Part shown: in pieces, positions 1-8,491 of the stretch
How positions within the stretch are numbered: the stretch's first letter is position 1
Layout of the letters: each line of letters begins with the position of its first letter
Assembly: GCF_002797855.1 (NCBI RefSeq)
Contig: NZ_PGFB01000002.1
Coordinates: 682,001 to 746,000, forward strand
Origin: Compostimonas suwonensis
GTDB taxonomy: Bacteria > Actinomycetota > Actinomycetes > Actinomycetales > Microbacteriaceae
Length of the DNA: 64,000 nucleotides
Direction of reading: 5' to 3'
Notes under the pieces: generated by a model
Told to the model about the DNA's origin: nothing
What the model saw: only the letters and a program-made list of their open reading frames with translations
The model's database searches: none
Translations under genes and position numbers: made by a program

Positions 1-14
1 TCGGCGAGCTCAGC

Positions 15-602
15 TCACGGCGCCGAGGTGCCCTCCGGTGCGGCATCCGCGTCTTCTCCCTCGCGCGCGGCGGCAGCACCGTCGGGCGCCCGCAACGGGA
101 TGCCCCGCAGAGCCGCGATGAAGAGGATGACGACGCCCACGACGATCGCGATGTCGGCGACGTTGCCGATGAAGAAGTTCGCGTAGGCGATGAAGTCGAC
201 CACGTGCCCCTGGCCGAAGGCGGGCGGGCGCAGCAGGCGGTCGCCGAAGTGGGTCGCGGCCCCGCCGAGCACGAGGCCGAGGCCCACGGCCCAGACCGTC
301 GAGCCCACGCGCCAGGCGAGCCAGACGAGGAGCACGGCGACCACACCGGTGACGATCGTGAAGACCCAGGTGACGCCCGTGCCCGTCGAGAAGGCGGCCC
401 CGGGGTTGTAGACGAGCTGGAGGCCCAGGAGGTCGCCCAGCAGCGCGACCCGGCCGCTGCCGCTCAGTGCGCTCACCGCCCACCACTTGCTCAGCTGATC
501 GGCGAGCACCACGACGACACCGATGGCGATCGTCCACCAGAACAGCCGGTGACCGGCGCGCCGCGGCTCGCTGTCGTGCGTTTCAGGGCTCGGATCGACC
601 AC
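15..602 (-). CDS. lspA: Signal peptidase II
   Basis: Membrane aspartyl protease that cleaves the signal peptide of lipid-modified prolipoproteins. The protein has about 195 residues and four hydrophobic segments. Family boxes are NPGAAFS, HFGDRLL and FIGNVADIAI; the Asp in FGDRLL and the Asp in NVAD are the expected catalytic pair. The C-terminal tail is Ala/Glu/Asp-rich. I chose the GTG at 602 because a GGAAGGA purine run lies about 11 bases upstream; the frame stays open to 758 but those codons look non-coding. The gene stands alone. Likely substrates in this window are the three lipoprotein binding proteins (9.5, 33.4 and 45.9 kb). Confidence 0.93.
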   Translation of the reverse strand: MVDPSPETHDSEPRRAGHRLFWWTIAIGVVVVLADQLSKWWAVSALSGSGRVALLGDLLGLQLVYNPGAAFSTGTGVTWVFTIVTGVVAVLLVWLAWRVGSTVWAVGLGLVLGGAATHFGDRLLRPPAFGQGHVVDFIAYANFFIGNVADIAIVVGVVILFIAALRGIPLRAPDGAAAAREGEDADAAPEGTSAP

Positions 603-679
603 GTTCGCTGGTTTCCTTCCGTCGGGAATTCCAGCTTCCCACACGGGAGGCCCGTGCGAACGCGGTCTGCTCCGCGCTG

Positions 680-1102
680 TTACGCCGGGGCGCCGGCGAT
701 GTTGATCATCCAGCTGACGCCGAACCGGTCGACGCACATGCCGAAGCTGTCGCCCCACGGAGCCGTCTCCAACGGCAGGGTGACCTGGCCGCCCTCGGAC
801 AGCTTGCTCCAGTAGCCGCGCAGCTCCGCGTCGTCATCGTGCTCGCCACTGAGGGAGACCGAGTAGTTGCTGCCGGGGGTGTAGTCCATGCTGTTGGGCG
901 TGTCCGACGCCATCAGCACGAGGCCGCTGTCGGTCTCCAGCACGGAGTGCATGATCTTGTCGAGCTCGGCCGGGTCTTCGCTGGCGTGGAACTCCCCGAA
1001 GGTGCTGCGGGTGAGCGTGCCTCCGAAGACCGACTGGTAGAAGTCCATCGCGTCTTTCGCCGTGTCGCGGAATCCGAGATAGGGGTTGAGACGAGTACTC
1101 AT
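680..1102 (-). CDS. VOC family protein (PhnB-like glyoxalase fold)
   Basis: 140-residue protein of the vicinal-oxygen-chelate superfamily, PhnB/3-demethylubiquinone-methyltransferase-like subgroup. The sequence shows the usual start NPYLGFRDTAKDAMDFYQ, a central FGEFHASEDP stretch and the terminal WGDSFGMCVDRFGVSWMIN, which form the paired beta-alpha-beta-beta-beta modules. Members of this subgroup often lack a known substrate, so the function is open. The start at 1102 is preceded by a CGAGGAG ribosome-binding site. The frame continues upstream to 1372, but that part overlaps the next gene and is not coding. Confidence 0.88.
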   Translation of the reverse strand: MSTRLNPYLGFRDTAKDAMDFYQSVFGGTLTRSTFGEFHASEDPAELDKIMHSVLETDSGLVLMASDTPNSMDYTPGSNYSVSLSGEHDDDAELRGYWSKLSEGGQVTLPLETAPWGDSFGMCVDRFGVSWMINIAGAPA

Positions 1103-1220
1103 GGTCTGATCTCCTCGCTGTTCAGGATGTTGTGCTCCGATTATCGACCTGTGTCCAGGCGAGCGCGAGCCCCCGAACCCGTATCGACGAGCCGCTGAGC
1201 CCGGGCTGATCGCGGAGGGG

Positions 1221-2315
1221 CTACGGCAGCGCCGAGGCGCCGAGCTCCTCTGCGATCGCCGCGCCCAGCTCCGCCGTCGTGCCCGTGCCGCCGATATCGG
1301 GGGTGAGAGGCGATCTCCGGGCACCCTTCGCGAGCACGGCCTCGATCGCGCTGACCACGGCTGCTGCGGCATCCTCGTGGCCGAGATGCTCGAGCATCAT
1401 CGCTCCCGACCAGATCTGGCCGATCGGGTTCGCGATACCCCGGCCCGCGATGTCGGGCGCCGAGCCGTGCACGGGCTCGAACAGGCTCGGGAACTCGCGC
1501 GAGGGGTTGATATTGGCGCTCGGTGCGACCCCGATCGTTCCCGTACAGGCAGGCCCCAGATCGGACAGGATGTCACCGAAGAGGTTGCTCGCCACGACGA
1601 CATCGAAACGGTCGGGGTGCAGCACGAAGTTCGCCGTGAGGATGTCGATGTGGTACTGATCGAGCCGCACCTCGGGAAAGCGGCGTCCCGCCTCTCTCAC
1701 CCGCGAGTCCCACCAGGGCATCGTTATGGAGATCCCGTTGCTCTTCGTCGCGCTCGTGAGGTGGCGCGCCGGGCGCCTGTCGGCGAGTTCGAAGGCGAAG
1801 TCGAGGATGCGGTCCACGCCCGTGCGGCTCATGACCGTCTCCTGCAGCACGACCTCGCGATCGGTGCCTTCGAACATGATGCCTCCGACGCTCGAGTACT
1901 CCCCCTCGGTGTTCTCGCGCACGACGTAGAAGTCGATGTCCCCAGGTTCGCGCCCGGCGAGCGGGCTCGGGATGCCGGGCATCAGCCGGCACGGGCGCAG
2001 GTTGACGTACTGGTCGAAGCCGCGGCGGAACTTCAGCAGGCTCCCCCACAGCGAGATGTGGTCCGGCACCCTGTCCGGCCAGCCCACGGCCCCGAAGTAG
2101 ATCGCGTCGAACGCCGACAGGGTCTCGAACCAGTCCTCCGGCAGCATGTCACCGTGCCGCTCATAGTATTCGGCGCTCGCGAAGTCGAACTCCGTGAACT
2201 CGAGCGAAAGGCCGAAGACGTCTGCGGCGGCACGCAGCACCCGCACGCCCTCGGGCATGACCTCGGTGCCGATGCCGTCGCCGGCGATGACCGCAATGCG
2301 CTGGCGGCCCGTCAC
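1221..2315 (-). CDS. Isocitrate/isopropylmalate-type dehydrogenase (tartrate/D-malate dehydrogenase subgroup)
   Basis: 364 residues, full length for the NAD-dependent beta-decarboxylating dehydrogenases. The N-terminal IAVIAGDGIGTEV is diagnostic. The Arg-rich substrate loop (LRPCRLMPG), VVRENTEGEYS and the metal-binding SNLFGDILSD follow, then the NAD-contact region EPVHGSAPDIAG. The REN-TEGEYS version and the loop sequence fit the tartrate/D-malate (TtuC/DmlA) subgroup better than LeuB. It is the last gene of the IclR-controlled operon and overlaps the PrpD-family gene by four bases (ATGA), so it is probably translationally coupled. It may carry out an oxidative decarboxylation of a hydroxy-diacid intermediate; the true substrate is unknown. 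Confidence 0.9.
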   Translation of the reverse strand: MTGRQRIAVIAGDGIGTEVMPEGVRVLRAAADVFGLSLEFTEFDFASAEYYERHGDMLPEDWFETLSAFDAIYFGAVGWPDRVPDHISLWGSLLKFRRGFDQYVNLRPCRLMPGIPSPLAGREPGDIDFYVVRENTEGEYSSVGGIMFEGTDREVVLQETVMSRTGVDRILDFAFELADRRPARHLTSATKSNGISITMPWWDSRVREAGRRFPEVRLDQYHIDILTANFVLHPDRFDVVVASNLFGDILSDLGPACTGTIGVAPSANINPSREFPSLFEPVHGSAPDIAGRGIANPIGQIWSGAMMLEHLGHEDAAAAVVSAIEAVLAKGARRSPLTPDIGGTGTTAELGAAIAEELGASALP

Positions 2316-3793
2316 GAGACCACGAACGACCGGAGGAGCTCGACGACCGAGGGCTCCTCTTCGAGGGAGAGCACTCGATCGGCCAGAGCCTGCGGGTCGG
2401 TTCGCACGCCGCCCCAGGCCAGGCAGTCGGAGAACTTCTCGATGAGCTCCTCGTCGGACATCGGGTTCTGCGGGCTGCCCTTGCCGAAACTCGCCCGCGT
2501 CTCGAGCCGGCGCCCGTCACGCAAGTGGATCGTGATGATCGTGGTCATGTTGTTGTAGCCGGCGGCCTCGGCCTCGGGGGCGACCCCGAAGTCGACCCGC
2601 TCGATGAGCTCGCGCACGTCGTCGCGCCGCACGACCTCGTCGGTGAACTGGGCGAGACCCGCGCGCCGTTCGAGCAGCAGGATCGCGACACAGAACTCCA
2701 TGCTGAACTTCGCCTCGAGCTCGGTCGTCGGGCGGTGGTGGATGAGGGCGTTGGGCATGTGCCGGTTGGTTCCCACAGTCACCCGTTCCACCTGCTCAGG
2801 CCGCACGTCCTCGGCGAGGATGAGGTCGAGGAGCGCCCCCATGCCCGGGTGGGTGAGAGAGCCGGAGGGGTGCGGCTTGATCGAGACGCCAGGCTCCTCG
2901 AAGATCCACGGCCGGCCGAGCTGCTCGTGGACCGCCGTGGAGTCGTATCCACCTCCGGCCGCATGGAAGAAGCCCCGGCGGGCCTCGAGGACATCGGAGG
3001 CGGCGCTGAATCCTGCACCCGCGAGCTCGACGGCGAAGACCGCGCTCTCGGCGGCGTGACCGGCATGGAAGGGCTTCGTCATGGTGCCGAAGTTCTCGCG
3101 CAGCCCGGCCGCCTGCGTGGCGGCGAGGCCGAGCGCGATCCTGGTCTCGTGGTCGCCGAGCCCGAGAACCCGCGCGGCGCCCGCGGCCGAGCCGATCGTG
3201 CCGAGGGTGCCCGTCGCGTGGAAACCATCGTCGTAGTGCCGGGGGTCGATCGCCTCCGCGAGCTTCGTCGCGACCTCGACGCCGATCAGGTAGCCGAGCA
3301 GGAGGTCTGCACCGGTGCCGTTCGCCCGCTCGACGAGGGCGAGCGAGGAGGGCAGCACGGGAGCGGTCGGGTGCGTCAGCAGGCCGTAGACCCGATCCGA
3401 TCGCACCGCCAGCTGTGTGTCGTCGTAATCGTGGGCGTGGATGGCGAGGCCGTTCATAAACGCGGCGAAGCGGGCCGGCATCCGCGTGCCCGTGCCGAGC
3501 GTCGTCGCGTCGGGCCGCAGCTCTCCGTAGCTGCCGATCAGCTCGCCCGGGATCGTCGCAGCCTGCGTGACCGAGCCTGCCACGGCGAGACCGAGGCCGT
3601 CGAGCAGCGAGCGCTTGCCCTGCTCGACGACGGCCCGGGGGATGTCGGAGAGCCGGGCCGTGCGCACGAACTCGGCGACCTCCTTCGTGATCTCGAGAGT
3701 GGCGCTGTAGTCGCTCGTGCTGTCGGCGAAAGCACTCACGCTCGAGCCCTCGGCAGCGCCGGGGGAAACGTTCTGCGGTGTGGGATGGTTCAT
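2312..3793 (-). CDS. MmgE/PrpD family protein
   Basis: 493 residues, the size of the MmgE/PrpD family (2-methylcitrate dehydratase, cis-aconitate decarboxylase, iminodisuccinate epimerase). The N-terminal helical domain contains FVRTARLSDIP and LLDGLGLAVAGS. The active-site region includes NGLAIHAHDYDDT, followed by HPTAPVLPSSLALVE, HATGTLGTIGSAAGAARVLG and KPFHAGHAAESAVFA, all family-typical. The C-terminal part has KPHPSGSLTHPGM. I chose the ATG at 3793 because GAGGAAGA sits seven bases upstream; an ATG at 3808 lacks such a site. It overlaps the following dehydrogenase by ATGA. It probably isomerises or (de)hydrates a polycarboxylate imported by the TctABC system in the same operon. Confidence 0.9.
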   Translation of the reverse strand: MNHPTPQNVSPGAAEGSSVSAFADSTSDYSATLEITKEVAEFVRTARLSDIPRAVVEQGKRSLLDGLGLAVAGSVTQAATIPGELIGSYGELRPDATTLGTGTRMPARFAAFMNGLAIHAHDYDDTQLAVRSDRVYGLLTHPTAPVLPSSLALVERANGTGADLLLGYLIGVEVATKLAEAIDPRHYDDGFHATGTLGTIGSAAGAARVLGLGDHETRIALGLAATQAAGLRENFGTMTKPFHAGHAAESAVFAVELAGAGFSAASDVLEARRGFFHAAGGGYDSTAVHEQLGRPWIFEEPGVSIKPHPSGSLTHPGMGALLDLILAEDVRPEQVERVTVGTNRHMPNALIHHRPTTELEAKFSMEFCVAILLLERRAGLAQFTDEVVRRDDVRELIERVDFGVAPEAEAAGYNNMTTIITIHLRDGRRLETRASFGKGSPQNPMSDEELIEKFSDCLAWGGVRTDPQALADRVLSLEEEPSVVELLRSFVVS

Positions 3794-3849
3794 TTCTGTC
3801 TTCCTCATTCGTTGACGTGGTGTCGAGTGCAGCGGGTGGGGATGAAGCT

Positions 3850-5088
3850 CTAGATGGTGTGGAGCCGGGTGGGCAGCGTGTTGAAGATCTCGATGCCGTC
3901 GTCGGTGACGACGTAGTTGTCCTCCATCTGGAAGCCGCCGAGCCCTCGCACGTAGTAGGGCCGCTCGAAGGCCATAACCATCCCGGGCAGCAGCGGGCGC
4001 TCCTCTCCATCGGTGACGTAGGGCGCCTGCTCCCCGATGCCGATGCCGACGGCGTGCCCGTGGTGGCCGCGGGTGTAGGTGGGCAGCCCGTGCTTGCGGA
4101 TGGTGCCCTCACAGGCCCGGAAGACCTCGCCCATGCTCGTGCCCGGCCGCAGCAGCTCGAAGCCGGCCTGGCTCCCCTCTGCGAGCGCGTCGGCGACGCG
4201 CAGCGTCTGCGGCCCGGGCTCACCGGCCGAGAAGGTGTAACCGATGTCGGATGCGAGCCCGTCGATCTGCACGCCGCAATCGATCCAGATGACGTCGCCC
4301 TCGCGCACGGGGATCTCGTTGCGGGAGACGATGGGCCCGACCCCACCACCCGTCGAGATGTAGACGCGCATGTCTTCGAGGCCCTCGGTCGCGGGGTCGT
4401 TCCTGACCGCGTCCATGATCGCGAGCTGGTACTCGAGCCTCAGCTGCGAGACCGTTTTGCCGCGGGGGTCGGCGTCGAGGAAGATTCTGCGCACTCCGAG
4501 CTCGGCGAGCTGGGTGGCGCGACGCAGAGCCTCTACCTCCCCGGGGGTCTTGATCGCCCGCAGATCTTCGAAGAGATGCGTCGCATCGACGAACTCGATA
4601 TCGGTGAACTCCCCCTCGAGCGCAGCGAGCAGGGCGGAGGGGATCATGGCGCGTTCGAGCCCGATCCGACGGCCGCGCAGACCGCGGTCGTCGAGCAGGT
4701 CGCGCAGGATCGCGAGGGTCTGCTCGCGGCTGAACTGCACGGGTTTCTCGACGACCGTCGTCCGATTGGTCTCGAGGTCGTGCAGGTCGTCCATCTCGAC
4801 CCACAGCTGCACCGTTCTCACGTCGTCGAAACGCGAGCGGATGCGAGCCCAGTGCTCCTCGAACTGCCCGACGACGAACGCGGGCGGCAAGGAGGGGTCC
4901 GCGCAGAACAGGGCGCAGAAGATGCCTTTCAGCTTGGGGTTCGCCGGAGCGTGCCCCGTGAGGTAGCGCACGTTCTCGACGCTGAACGGCAGCACGGCGT
5001 CGAGGCCCTGTGCCTCCATCGCGGCGCGCACGCGCTCGAGGTCGGCGCGGGGAAGGGATTGTGTGAACGGCGAGCTCTCGAGCTGCAT
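3850..5088 (-). CDS. M24 family metallohydrolase (Xaa-Pro peptidase/creatinase fold)
   Basis: 412 residues: a creatinase-type N-terminal domain (about 1-150) and a pita-bread catalytic domain. The metal ligands of active M24 peptidases are all visible: Asp in VIWIDCG, Asp in LASDIGYTF, His in GHHGHAVGIG, Glu in MAFERP and Glu in GFQMEDNYV. Members include prolidases but also C-N hydrolases such as creatinase and ectoine hydrolase (DoeA). In this operon, next to RidA and a FAH-family enzyme, a small-molecule hydrolase is more likely than a peptidase. The ATG at 5088 overlaps the RidA stop codon (ATGA). Confidence 0.9.
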   Translation of the reverse strand: MQLESSPFTQSLPRADLERVRAAMEAQGLDAVLPFSVENVRYLTGHAPANPKLKGIFCALFCADPSLPPAFVVGQFEEHWARIRSRFDDVRTVQLWVEMDDLHDLETNRTTVVEKPVQFSREQTLAILRDLLDDRGLRGRRIGLERAMIPSALLAALEGEFTDIEFVDATHLFEDLRAIKTPGEVEALRRATQLAELGVRRIFLDADPRGKTVSQLRLEYQLAIMDAVRNDPATEGLEDMRVYISTGGGVGPIVSRNEIPVREGDVIWIDCGVQIDGLASDIGYTFSAGEPGPQTLRVADALAEGSQAGFELLRPGTSMGEVFRACEGTIRKHGLPTYTRGHHGHAVGIGIGEQAPYVTDGEERPLLPGMVMAFERPYYVRGLGGFQMEDNYVVTDDGIEIFNTLPTRLHTI

Positions 5089-5555
5089 CAGTCGACCTCC
5101 AGGACGAGTTCTACTTCCATGGCCATGTTGTGGGGGATGACGGCGACACCGATCGCCGCTCGGGAGTGCCGACCCTTCTCGCCGAAGACATCGACGAGCA
5201 CGTCGGATGCGCCGTTCATCACGTGCGGCTGCTGGTAGAAGCCGGGGTCGCTCGCGATGTAGCCGAGGGCCTTGACCACGCGGGTCACCCGATCCAGGCT
5301 TCCCAGCGCCTCCTTCGCCGAGGTCAGGCAACCGAGCACGCACAGCCTCGCGGCGTCGTACCCCTCCTCGACCGTCAGCTCGGCGCCGAGCTTGCCCGTG
5401 TGCACGACCTCCCCGTCCACGTCGCGGGGGCCGTGCCCGGAGACGAAGAGGAGGTCGCCCGTTCTCACGGTCTTCACGAGGTTGGCGATCGTCGACGTCC
5501 TCGGTTTCGGGAGCTGCAATCCGAGCTCCGCCAGCCGCTCATCTATCGCTGACAT
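5088..5555 (-). CDS. RidA/YjgF family protein
   Basis: 155 residues of the RidA superfamily, which deaminates reactive enamine/imine intermediates. It carries DLLFVSGHGPRDVDG, LTSAKEALGSLDRVTRVVK and the conserved C-terminal SRAAIGVAVIPHNMAMEVE, whose Arg normally binds the substrate carboxylate. The longer form of the family (about 150 residues) is the one seen here. Being embedded between M24 hydrolase and FAH-family genes suggests a pathway that generates an enamine, for example after C-N cleavage. A clear ribosome-binding site (AAAGGAACC) precedes the ATG at 5555. Confidence 0.92.
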   Translation of the reverse strand: MSAIDERLAELGLQLPKPRTSTIANLVKTVRTGDLLFVSGHGPRDVDGEVVHTGKLGAELTVEEGYDAARLCVLGCLTSAKEALGSLDRVTRVVKALGYIASDPGFYQQPHVMNGASDVLVDVFGEKGRHSRAAIGVAVIPHNMAMEVELVLEVD

Positions 5556-5631
5556 GGGGTGGTTCCTTTCTCTGAGCCGATCGTGGGGCCGGCGGTGGTG
5601 TCGGTGAGAGGGTCGGTGACGGCGGAGGACA

Positions 5632-6405
5632 TCAGGCGACGGTCATCGTCAGGGCGCCGACGCCGTCGATGTCGACCCGGAGGTCGTCGCCCGAGACGAT
5701 CCCCGGCGGCACGCCGGGGGTTCCGGTGTAGAAGAGGTCGCCGGGCTCGAAGGTGATGTACCGGCTGGCGAAGACGAGCAGCTCGAGGGGAGAGAAGATC
5801 ATCTCCCCGACCGTCGTCTGCTGCTTCACCTCGCCGTTGATGCGCGTCGTGAGGGCGACATCGGGCCCCGGAACCCCGCGGGCGATCCGTGGGCCGATCG
5901 GTGAGAACGTGTCGGAGCCCTTCGCGCGCCAGAAGTGGCGATCGGCCCGCTGGAAGTTGCGCGCGCTGATGTCGAAACCGCAGGTGTAGCCGAAGATCGC
6001 CTGCGCGGCCGTCTCGGGCGTGAGGTGCTTGGCCCGACGGCCGATGACGAGCACGAGCTCGCCCTCCGCCTCGACGATGTCGGCGTCATCCGGCAGCACG
6101 ACCTGGCGGCCCGGCCCGATCACCGAGGAGATCGGCTTGTAGAAGAGCTCGGGCTTCTCGGGCGGATCGCGCCGGATCGCGTGGCTGACGTAGTTGACCG
6201 CCGCCGCCACGATCTTGCCCGGTGCGACGGGTGCCAGTAGCCGCACATCGTCGAGGCGGAGCTCGGGCCCCGTCGTCGCCGAGCCGCCGAAGGGGTCGCC
6301 CTCGAGCGCGTGCACGGCTTCCCCGCTCCACGCCACGTAGCTCCACCCGCTCTCGGTGGCTGCCTGGACTCTGCCGATCGCATCGTCACGTGCGAGATCT
6401 GCCAT
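5632..6405 (-). CDS. Fumarylacetoacetate hydrolase family protein
   Basis: 257 residues, the short FAH form. The catalytic domain starts with KIVAAAVNYVSHA. The metal-binding residues are visible as EAEGELVLVIG (two Glu) and GFDISARNFQ (Asp), and the substrate-loop TGTPGVPPG closes the domain. Reactions known in the family include hydrolysis of acylpyruvates, decarboxylation of oxaloacetate and hydration of dienoates. With a tricarboxylate transporter and PrpD/dehydrogenase partners, cleavage or decarboxylation of an oxo-acid is plausible here. It lies four bases after tctA and is clearly co-transcribed. Confidence 0.92.
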   Translation of the reverse strand: MADLARDDAIGRVQAATESGWSYVAWSGEAVHALEGDPFGGSATTGPELRLDDVRLLAPVAPGKIVAAAVNYVSHAIRRDPPEKPELFYKPISSVIGPGRQVVLPDDADIVEAEGELVLVIGRRAKHLTPETAAQAIFGYTCGFDISARNFQRADRHFWRAKGSDTFSPIGPRIARGVPGPDVALTTRINGEVKQQTTVGEMIFSPLELLVFASRYITFEPGDLFYTGTPGVPPGIVSGDDLRVDIDGVGALTMTVA

Positions 6406-6409
6406 GGTG

Positions 6410-7933
6410 TTACTCCTCTCTCACCTTCACATCGGCGAAGGTCCGTTGGTGTTTGCGCTTGCGCGCCTTCTGCACGATCGGGATGGCCAGCACGGCCGCG
6501 ATCGCGACGACGAGCACGGCGCTCACCGGTCGGGTCACGAAAACCCCGAAGTCGCCACGCGACAGGTACATCGACTGACGGAACGCCGTCTCGAGGAACC
6601 CGCCGAGCACGAGCGCCAGGATCATCGGCGACAGATCGAACCGGAGCTTGTTGAGAGCCCAGCCGAGAAAGCCGAAGGCCACCATGACCCCCACGTCGAA
6701 GACACGGTTGTTGAGGCTGTACGCACCGACGAACATCGTGATGGTGACGATCGTCAGCAGCACCGGCTGCGGGATGCGCAGCATGCTCACCCAGATGCCC
6801 ACGAGCGGCAGGTTGAGGATGAGCAGCAGCAGGTTGCCGAGATACATCGAGGCGATGACACCCCAGAAGATCGCCGGGTTGTTCTGGATGAACAGGGGCC
6901 CCGGCTGCACGTTCTGGATCTGCAGCGCCGCCAGCAGCAGCGCGCTCGTCGCCGAGAACGGGATGCCGAGGGCGAGCAGCGGCACCATCTGGCCGCTCGT
7001 GGCCGCGTTGTTGGCAGACTCCGGCCCCGCGACCCCGCGGATGGCGCCGTGGCCGAACTCCTCCGGGCGCTTCGACAGCCGCTGCTCGAGCCGGTAGGAG
7101 GCGAAGCTCGAGATCACGTTCTGCGGCCCCGGCACGAGACCGAGGCCGAAGCCGAGGAACGAGCCGCGCCAGATCGCCGGGAAGGCCTCCTTCCACTCCT
7201 TGCCGCTGGGGAACAGCTCCCGGAACCGGATTCCCTTGACCGAGGGCAGGGTGCTCGGCCCGCTGACCGCCTTGAGCACCTCGGCCATGCCGAAGAGGCC
7301 CATGACGATCGGCACGAGGTCGAGCCCCGCGCTCAAGTCGAGCGAGCCGAAGGTGAAGCGGCTCATGCCGGAGGTGGGGTCCGTTCCGACCGTCGCGATG
7401 CCGAGGCCCAGGGCGACCATGGCGATGCTCTTCCAGCGCGAACCCGAGGTCAGGAACGACAGGGCGAGCAGTCCGAGCAGGGCGATGAGGCAGTACTCCG
7501 GCGGCGCCAGGTTGATCGCGAGCGAGGCCAGCGTCGGGGCGAAGAGCATGAGCAGCAGCACGCCGATCGTGCCCGCGACCGCCGAGCCGACGGCCGCGAC
7601 CGCGAGGGCCGCACCCGCCCGGCCTTTGCGCGACATCTGATAGCCGTCGATCGAGGTGACGATCGATGCCGCCTCACCGGGGATCCGCAGGAGGATCGCG
7701 GTCGTCGAGCCGCCGTACATGCTGCCGTAGTAGATGCCCGCGAGCATGATGAGGCCCGCGGTCGGGCTCATCACGAAGGTGAGCGGCAGCAGCAGCGACA
7801 TCGCTCCCGTCGGCCCGATTCCGGGGAGCACACCCGTGAGGGTGCCGATGATGGCTCCGAGGAGACCCGCGAGCAGGTTCTCCGGCGTGAAGAGCACGCT
7901 GAAGCCGAGCAGCAGTCCGTTGATGGGATCCAT
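6410..7933 (-). CDS. tctA: Tripartite tricarboxylate transporter, large membrane subunit
   Basis: 507 residues with about 12 hydrophobic segments, typical of TctA. Family signatures include GTLTGVLPGIGPTGAMSLL near the N-terminus, GIYYGSMYGGSTTAILL with the start of the next motif IPGEAASIVT, and the mirrored GLGLVPGPQNVISSF in the second half. TctA forms the channel of a secondary, binding-protein-dependent importer for citrate, tricarballylate or other carboxylates. The gene follows tctB by nine bases and precedes the catabolic genes, so the pathway probably starts from a di- or tricarboxylate. Confidence 0.95.
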   Translation of the reverse strand: MDPINGLLLGFSVLFTPENLLAGLLGAIIGTLTGVLPGIGPTGAMSLLLPLTFVMSPTAGLIMLAGIYYGSMYGGSTTAILLRIPGEAASIVTSIDGYQMSRKGRAGAALAVAAVGSAVAGTIGVLLLMLFAPTLASLAINLAPPEYCLIALLGLLALSFLTSGSRWKSIAMVALGLGIATVGTDPTSGMSRFTFGSLDLSAGLDLVPIVMGLFGMAEVLKAVSGPSTLPSVKGIRFRELFPSGKEWKEAFPAIWRGSFLGFGLGLVPGPQNVISSFASYRLEQRLSKRPEEFGHGAIRGVAGPESANNAATSGQMVPLLALGIPFSATSALLLAALQIQNVQPGPLFIQNNPAIFWGVIASMYLGNLLLLILNLPLVGIWVSMLRIPQPVLLTIVTITMFVGAYSLNNRVFDVGVMVAFGFLGWALNKLRFDLSPMILALVLGGFLETAFRQSMYLSRGDFGVFVTRPVSAVLVVAIAAVLAIPIVQKARKRKHQRTFADVKVREE

Positions 7934-7942
7934 AACGCCCGC

Positions 7943-8491
7943 CTAGAAGAGGGGCCCGGCCGGCAACGGCACGCTCAACACGGTTCCGAACAGGAACTCG
8001 ACTCCGGCGCTGAAAACGATGCTCAGCAGCACTGTCAACCACCATCTCTTCGATCGCATTGCGAACAACATGGCCACGCAGAGCACAAAGCCCGCGAGGA
8101 ACTGGCCGATCGTGGGGATCGCCGCGATGTACACGATCGAGGCGAGCAGCACGACCACCAGACGGAAGGCGTACGAGGCGAGCGGCCACACCACGAACTG
8201 CTCACGCGGCAGCCGGATCGACTCCCCGATCAGCCCGATGGACGCCGCGACCATCCCGCACCCGATGATGATCGGGAACAGTCCGGCTCCGGGCTGATCG
8301 AGGGTTCCGACGTCGTAGCCGAAGGCCTGTACGAGGTAGATGGCCGAGAGTGCCAGGAACAGGCATCCTGTCACCGTCACCGAGATGCGTTCCGATACCC
8401 GGTGGCCGACCTCGGGCTCCTCCTCGAAGAGGTCGGCCAGCGGGTCGTCGGGTGCCTCGGGGGCTCCGCGGGGGTCAGGGTCCGGTGTCAT
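7943..8491 (-). CDS. tctB: Tripartite tricarboxylate transporter, small membrane subunit
   Basis: 182 residues with four hydrophobic segments after an acidic N-terminus (PLADLFEEEPE). A region such as QPGAGLFPIIIGCGMV is typical of TctB. It partners TctA in the membrane. The start codon overlaps the last base of the tctC stop codon (TGATG), so translation is coupled to the binding protein gene. Confidence 0.9.
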   Translation of the reverse strand: MTPDPDPRGAPEAPDDPLADLFEEEPEVGHRVSERISVTVTGCLFLALSAIYLVQAFGYDVGTLDQPGAGLFPIIIGCGMVAASIGLIGESIRLPREQFVVWPLASYAFRLVVVLLASIVYIAAIPTIGQFLAGFVLCVAMLFAMRSKRWWLTVLLSIVFSAGVEFLFGTVLSVPLPAGPLF